From the NCBI GenBank assembly GCA_949295675.1, contig CASFMA010000058.1, positions 1 through 35,663 of the forward strand: a stretch of 35,663 nt of DNA. Direction: 5' to 3'. A program made the position numbers and the translations under genes. The first letter of the stretch is position 1. Each line of letters opens with the position of its first letter. Positions 33,166-35,663 of the stretch are shown here, in pieces. Source of the stretch: an uncultured Spirochaetales bacterium (lineage in GTDB: Bacteria > Spirochaetota > Spirochaetia > Sphaerochaetales > Sphaerochaetaceae). Below the pieces are notes generated by a model, which was not told where the DNA came from, ran no database searches, and saw nothing but the letters and a program-made list of their open reading frames with translations.

Positions 33166-34499
33166 TACCTGAGCCAGCTTTTGCGGAAAATATACGAGGC
33201 AAAGAAAGCTGAAGAGACAGCCCAGGTTATGGGATAAGCTGCATAAACTATCATGATATCATGATGGAAAAAAAGCGCGGCAGTGACGAAAGCGACACGG
33301 ACCAGGCACCATGAGACAAGCAGCACAAGCATCGGGACAAAAGCCTTCCCCACGCCACGCAGCATGCCGGCGCTGCCATGCGAGATAGCCACAAGAAAGT
33401 AGAAGAAAGCCTCGATACGGGCCTGGCGCGTACCATATCCGATCACCTCAGGATCAGAAGAGAAAAGGCCTACGATGAATGGCGCGAAGATGAAGAGCAA
33501 GGCTCCGGCGGCTTCTGCGACCACGATATTCATCGCCATCCCCTCCACAGCGCCTTTCAGCAGCCTCTCCCTGTTCCCGCTTCCTGAGACCTGCGCGACG
33601 AATGTGGTGAGGGCCAGGGAGAACGATGTGATAGGAAGGAGCACGAATCCCTCTATCTTGGCATAGACGCCGAATCCGGCGATGGCAGCTGCCGGAAATG
33701 TGTTCACAGATGACTGGATCACAGTATTCGCGAAGCCGACGATTGAGTTCTGCAGGCCTGACGGCAGTCCAAATCTGATTATCTCCCCCAGTCCTGCCTT
33801 ATCAATTGATATAGACCGCAGCCTTATGCTGATACCGCCATCGCCTCTGATCAGGCGGATGAGGCACAGCAGGGAACTGGCAGCCTGCGATATTATGGTT
33901 GCGAACGCAGCAGACCATACGCCCCATCCGAAAGCTCCGATGAAGACTATGTCAAGCACGATGTTAACGGCAGATGATATGATCAGATAATAAAGAGGAT
34001 GGCGGCTATCGCCGAGCGCATTCATTATCCCCATCAGCACATTGTACATGACGGAGAAGAATATGCCTGCGGAATATACCCTGAAATATGACGCGCTTAT
34101 CGGAAGAAGATCGCTAGGCGTGGATATCCAGATGAGGATATGGCGTGTGAAGGCGACCGCAAAGGCCGTGATGATCGCACCGGCGGCAAGGCCGAATGCG
34201 ATATCTGAATAAACGGCTTTCTCAAGCCTCTCGCCGTCCCCTGCCCCATATGCGCGGGATATAACGACACCTGCACCGACGGCAAGGCCATTGAAGAAAC
34301 CGACCATCATGAATATGAGGGAACCAGATGAAGAGACTGCGGCGAGAGCATCCGAGCCAAGGAAGTTGCCGACAATAAGCGTATCGGCAGCATTATAAAG
34401 CTGCTGGAACAGGTTCCCAAGGAGCAAGGGGAATGTATAGGCAAGTATATTCCTTACGATAGGGCCTGATGAGAAATCGATGATATCTGTTCCTGCCAT
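33165..34499 (-). CDS. MATE-family efflux transporter (second copy)
   Basis: This 444-residue transporter has about 12 spans. Typical are GPIVRNILAYTFPLLLGNLF, QQLYNAADTLIVGNFLG and VAVGAGVVISRAYGAGDGERLEKAV-like segments, and a second half with ITSFSLALTTFVAQVSGSG. The sequence fits the bacterial NorM/DinF-type MATE group and is only distantly like the copy at 25.2 kb. The start is set at ATG 34499 (MAGTDIIDFSSG). A TTG six codons upstream falls in the promoter. The -10 TATAAT ends seven bases before the ATG and no ribosome binding site is present. The substrate is unknown. Confidence 0.9.
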   Translation of the reverse strand: MAGTDIIDFSSGPIVRNILAYTFPLLLGNLFQQLYNAADTLIVGNFLGSDALAAVSSSGSLIFMMVGFFNGLAVGAGVVISRAYGAGDGERLEKAVYSDIAFGLAAGAIITAFAVAFTRHILIWISTPSDLLPISASYFRVYSAGIFFSVMYNVLMGIMNALGDSRHPLYYLIISSAVNIVLDIVFIGAFGWGVWSAAFATIISQAASSLLCLIRLIRGDGGISIRLRSISIDKAGLGEIIRFGLPSGLQNSIVGFANTVIQSSVNTFPAAAIAGFGVYAKIEGFVLLPITSFSLALTTFVAQVSGSGNRERLLKGAVEGMAMNIVVAEAAGALLFIFAPFIVGLFSSDPEVIGYGTRQARIEAFFYFLVAISHGSAGMLRGVGKAFVPMLVLLVSWCLVRVAFVTAALFFHHDIMIVYAAYPITWAVSSAFFASYIFRKSWLR

Positions 34500-34506
34500 A
34501 CTGGCG

Positions 34507-34534
34507 ATTATAGGCAAAGAATCAAGTGTTGCAA
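34507..34534 (-). promoter_or_regulatory. Promoter of second MATE gene, leaderless geometry
   Basis: TTGCAA (34529-34534), a 16-nt spacer and a consensus TATAAT (34507-34512) are followed by seven bases and the ATG at 34499. Confidence 0.6.
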
Positions 34535-34553
34535 TATTCCTGCAGGCAAAAGC

Positions 34554-35213
34554 CTACCACACTATAGGTTTCTGCCCCGTGCTGGCCAGGAAATCATTGC
34601 AGGCCTTGAAGTGCCCATTGCCGAAGAATCCACGGTAGGCGCTCAACGGGCTTGGATGGGCAGATTCCAAGATCAGGTGGTTCCTGCCGGAGATAAGGGC
34701 TTTCTTGCTTCTGGCATAACTGCCCCAGAGCATGAAGACCTTTGGCCTCTCATCCTCCCCAAGGGCTTTTATCGCATTATCTGTAAAGATCTCCCAGCCC
34801 TTTCCCGAATGCGATGCTGCACGGTGGGCGACGACCGTAAGGGTGCTGTTAAGAAGAAGGACGCCCTGCCTTGCCCACCTCGTGAGGTCGCTTGACCATG
34901 GCCCCTGCTCCACGCCTTCATTCATTATCTCAGTGTGGATATTCTGCAGAGATGGCGGCTCCTGCGTCCCTTCGCGCACGGAGAAGGAAAGCCCCATGGC
35001 CTGCCCAGGCTCATGGTATGGATCCTGTCCGACTATGACCACCTTCGTATCGGCAAAGCTTGTAAGGGTGAACGCACGGAATATCTCATTCATCGGAGGG
35101 AAAACTGTCTTGCTGAAATACTCAGACTTGAGGAACCTGCGGAGCTCCAGGTAATAAGGCTTGTTCTGCTCTATGTCAAAAAGCGGCTGCCAATCATTTC
35201 CGACATTTATCAT
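34554..35213 (-). CDS. ung: Uracil-DNA glycosylase, family 1
   Basis: This 219-residue base-excision repair enzyme removes uracil from DNA. Both family-1 active-site motifs are intact: GQDPYH (62-67, catalytic Asp64) and HPSPLSAYRGFFG, containing the catalytic His and the minor-groove Leu region. VLLLNSTLTV carries the uracil-binding Asn. Length and N-terminus (WQPLFDIEQNKPYY) are typical. The gene follows a GNAT-family gene by 12 bases but also has its own promoter-like sequence ending six bases before the ATG. Confidence 0.95.
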   Translation of the reverse strand: MINVGNDWQPLFDIEQNKPYYLELRRFLKSEYFSKTVFPPMNEIFRAFTLTSFADTKVVIVGQDPYHEPGQAMGLSFSVREGTQEPPSLQNIHTEIMNEGVEQGPWSSDLTRWARQGVLLLNSTLTVVAHRAASHSGKGWEIFTDNAIKALGEDERPKVFMLWGSYARSKKALISGRNHLILESAHPSPLSAYRGFFGNGHFKACNDFLASTGQKPIVW

Positions 35214-35219
35214 GCAAGC

Positions 35220-35249
35220 ATTATCTCAGCAAGGTAAGCCTTTCTGCAA
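35220..35249 (-). promoter_or_regulatory. Internal promoter of ung, leaderless geometry
   Basis: TTGCAG (35244-35249), an 18-nt spacer and GATAAT (35220-35225) are followed by exactly six bases and the ATG at 35213. It overlaps the end of the GNAT gene. No ribosome binding site is visible. Confidence 0.45.
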
Positions 35250-35663
35250 TATGACAGGGCGCTCATATGCCAGCTTTCTGCTGCCCTCAAACAAGACATA
35301 TCCTGTATGGACGAAGCCAAGCTTGCCAAGAAGATGCTGCATTATCGGATTGGCACTATCTGTATCCATACGTATCGACATAGCACCGCGTTCCGCAGCT
35401 ACCCAATCAAGAGCCTCTACAATGGCCGAGAACAAGCCCTTCCCCCTCGAGCTGTCAGACAATGCAATGCGGTGGACAGCTATATATGGGCCATCTGACA
35501 GCCACTTTCCATCTATGCTGCAGTAAGTCTCATCGAAGTCAACGACAGCAAGGTAGCCGATAATAGAGCCATCAAGGACAGCCTTGTATCCTATTCCCTC
35601 GGCTATATCACTCTCGATCAGCGAAGGAGACGGATAGCCGCCTGCCCACTGCATATTGCCATA
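35226..35663 (-). CDS. GNAT-family N-acetyltransferase, 5' end cut by window end
   Basis: The frame is still open at the window edge (codons for YGN precede the first Met), so the true start lies outside. About 145 residues are visible. QWAGGYPSPSLIESDI is the usual N-terminal GNAT segment. HRIALSDSSRGKGLFSAIVE contains the acetyl-CoA-binding R/Q-x-x-G-x-G/A motif (here SRGKGL), and GKLGFVHTGYVLFEG is the C-terminal acceptor-side motif. The substrate is unknown; small amines or ribosomal protein N-termini are typical. It is the upstream neighbour of ung. Confidence 0.85.
   Translation of the reverse strand, partial: YGNMQWAGGYPSPSLIESDIAEGIGYKAVLDGSIIGYLAVVDFDETYCSIDGKWLSDGPYIAVHRIALSDSSRGKGLFSAIVEALDWVAAERGAMSIRMDTDSANPIMQHLLGKLGFVHTGYVLFEGSRKLAYERPVILQKGLPC

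Overview
The window reads as chromosomal DNA of a bacterium of medium GC content (about half, by eye). No rRNA or tRNA gene fixes the taxonomy. Several protein features would suit a host-associated spirochaete (Treponema/Sphaerochaeta-like): a lamin-tail lipoprotein, a long divergent PRPP synthetase, and a lone RlmK-type methylase with a charged tail. This is inference only. Most of the window is ordinary metabolism packed tightly into operons, broken by one small accessory patch at about 8.0-11.0 kb.

Layout. 1-1.86 kb: a truncated AraC-type regulator divergent from an MFS transporter. 1.89-3.58 kb (minus): an RlmK-like rRNA methyltransferase with an Arg/Asp-rich repeat tail. 3.67-6.51 kb (plus): a small hypothetical gene, a phosphomannomutase/phosphoglucomutase and galE. 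6.66-7.89 kb (plus): diaminopropionate ammonia-lyase. 8.0-9.84 kb (minus): a decayed siphophage tail module in the usual order (tail protein end, tail-assembly chaperone, small membrane protein, tape-measure start). 9.94-10.53 kb (plus): a HigB toxin followed by a frameshifted HigA. 11.09-18.70 kb (minus): a six-gene run of PRPP synthetase, aminotransferase, a 1093-residue acidic repeat protein, an inositol-monophosphatase-family enzyme, a HAD phosphatase and RidA. 19.14-20.51 kb (minus): argH. 20.57-21.51 kb (plus): a lamin-tail lipoprotein. 21.55-25.12 kb (minus): nrdA-nrdB behind an NrdR box. 25.20-26.54 kb (minus): a MATE transporter. 26.64-33.07 kb (minus): an overlapping operon LacI - PFK - NagB-like - class II aldolase - TIM - LarA-like. 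33.17-35.66 kb (minus): a second MATE transporter, ung and a GNAT enzyme cut by the window end.

How the parts work together. The six-gene LacI operon looks like a complete upper-glycolysis-type route (isomerase/deaminase, kinase, aldolase, triose isomerase) built from divergent enzymes, plus a lactate-racemase-superfamily enzyme. It is the best candidate for an undescribed pathway. RidA, the PLP aminotransferase and the 2-aminoacrylate-producing DpaL are chemically linked through enamine/imine damage control.

A second theme is transcriptional. Several first-in-unit genes have a -10 hexamer ending 6-7 nt before the start codon and no clear Shine-Dalgarno, which predicts leaderless mRNAs. Many genes inside operons carry good ribosome binding sites.
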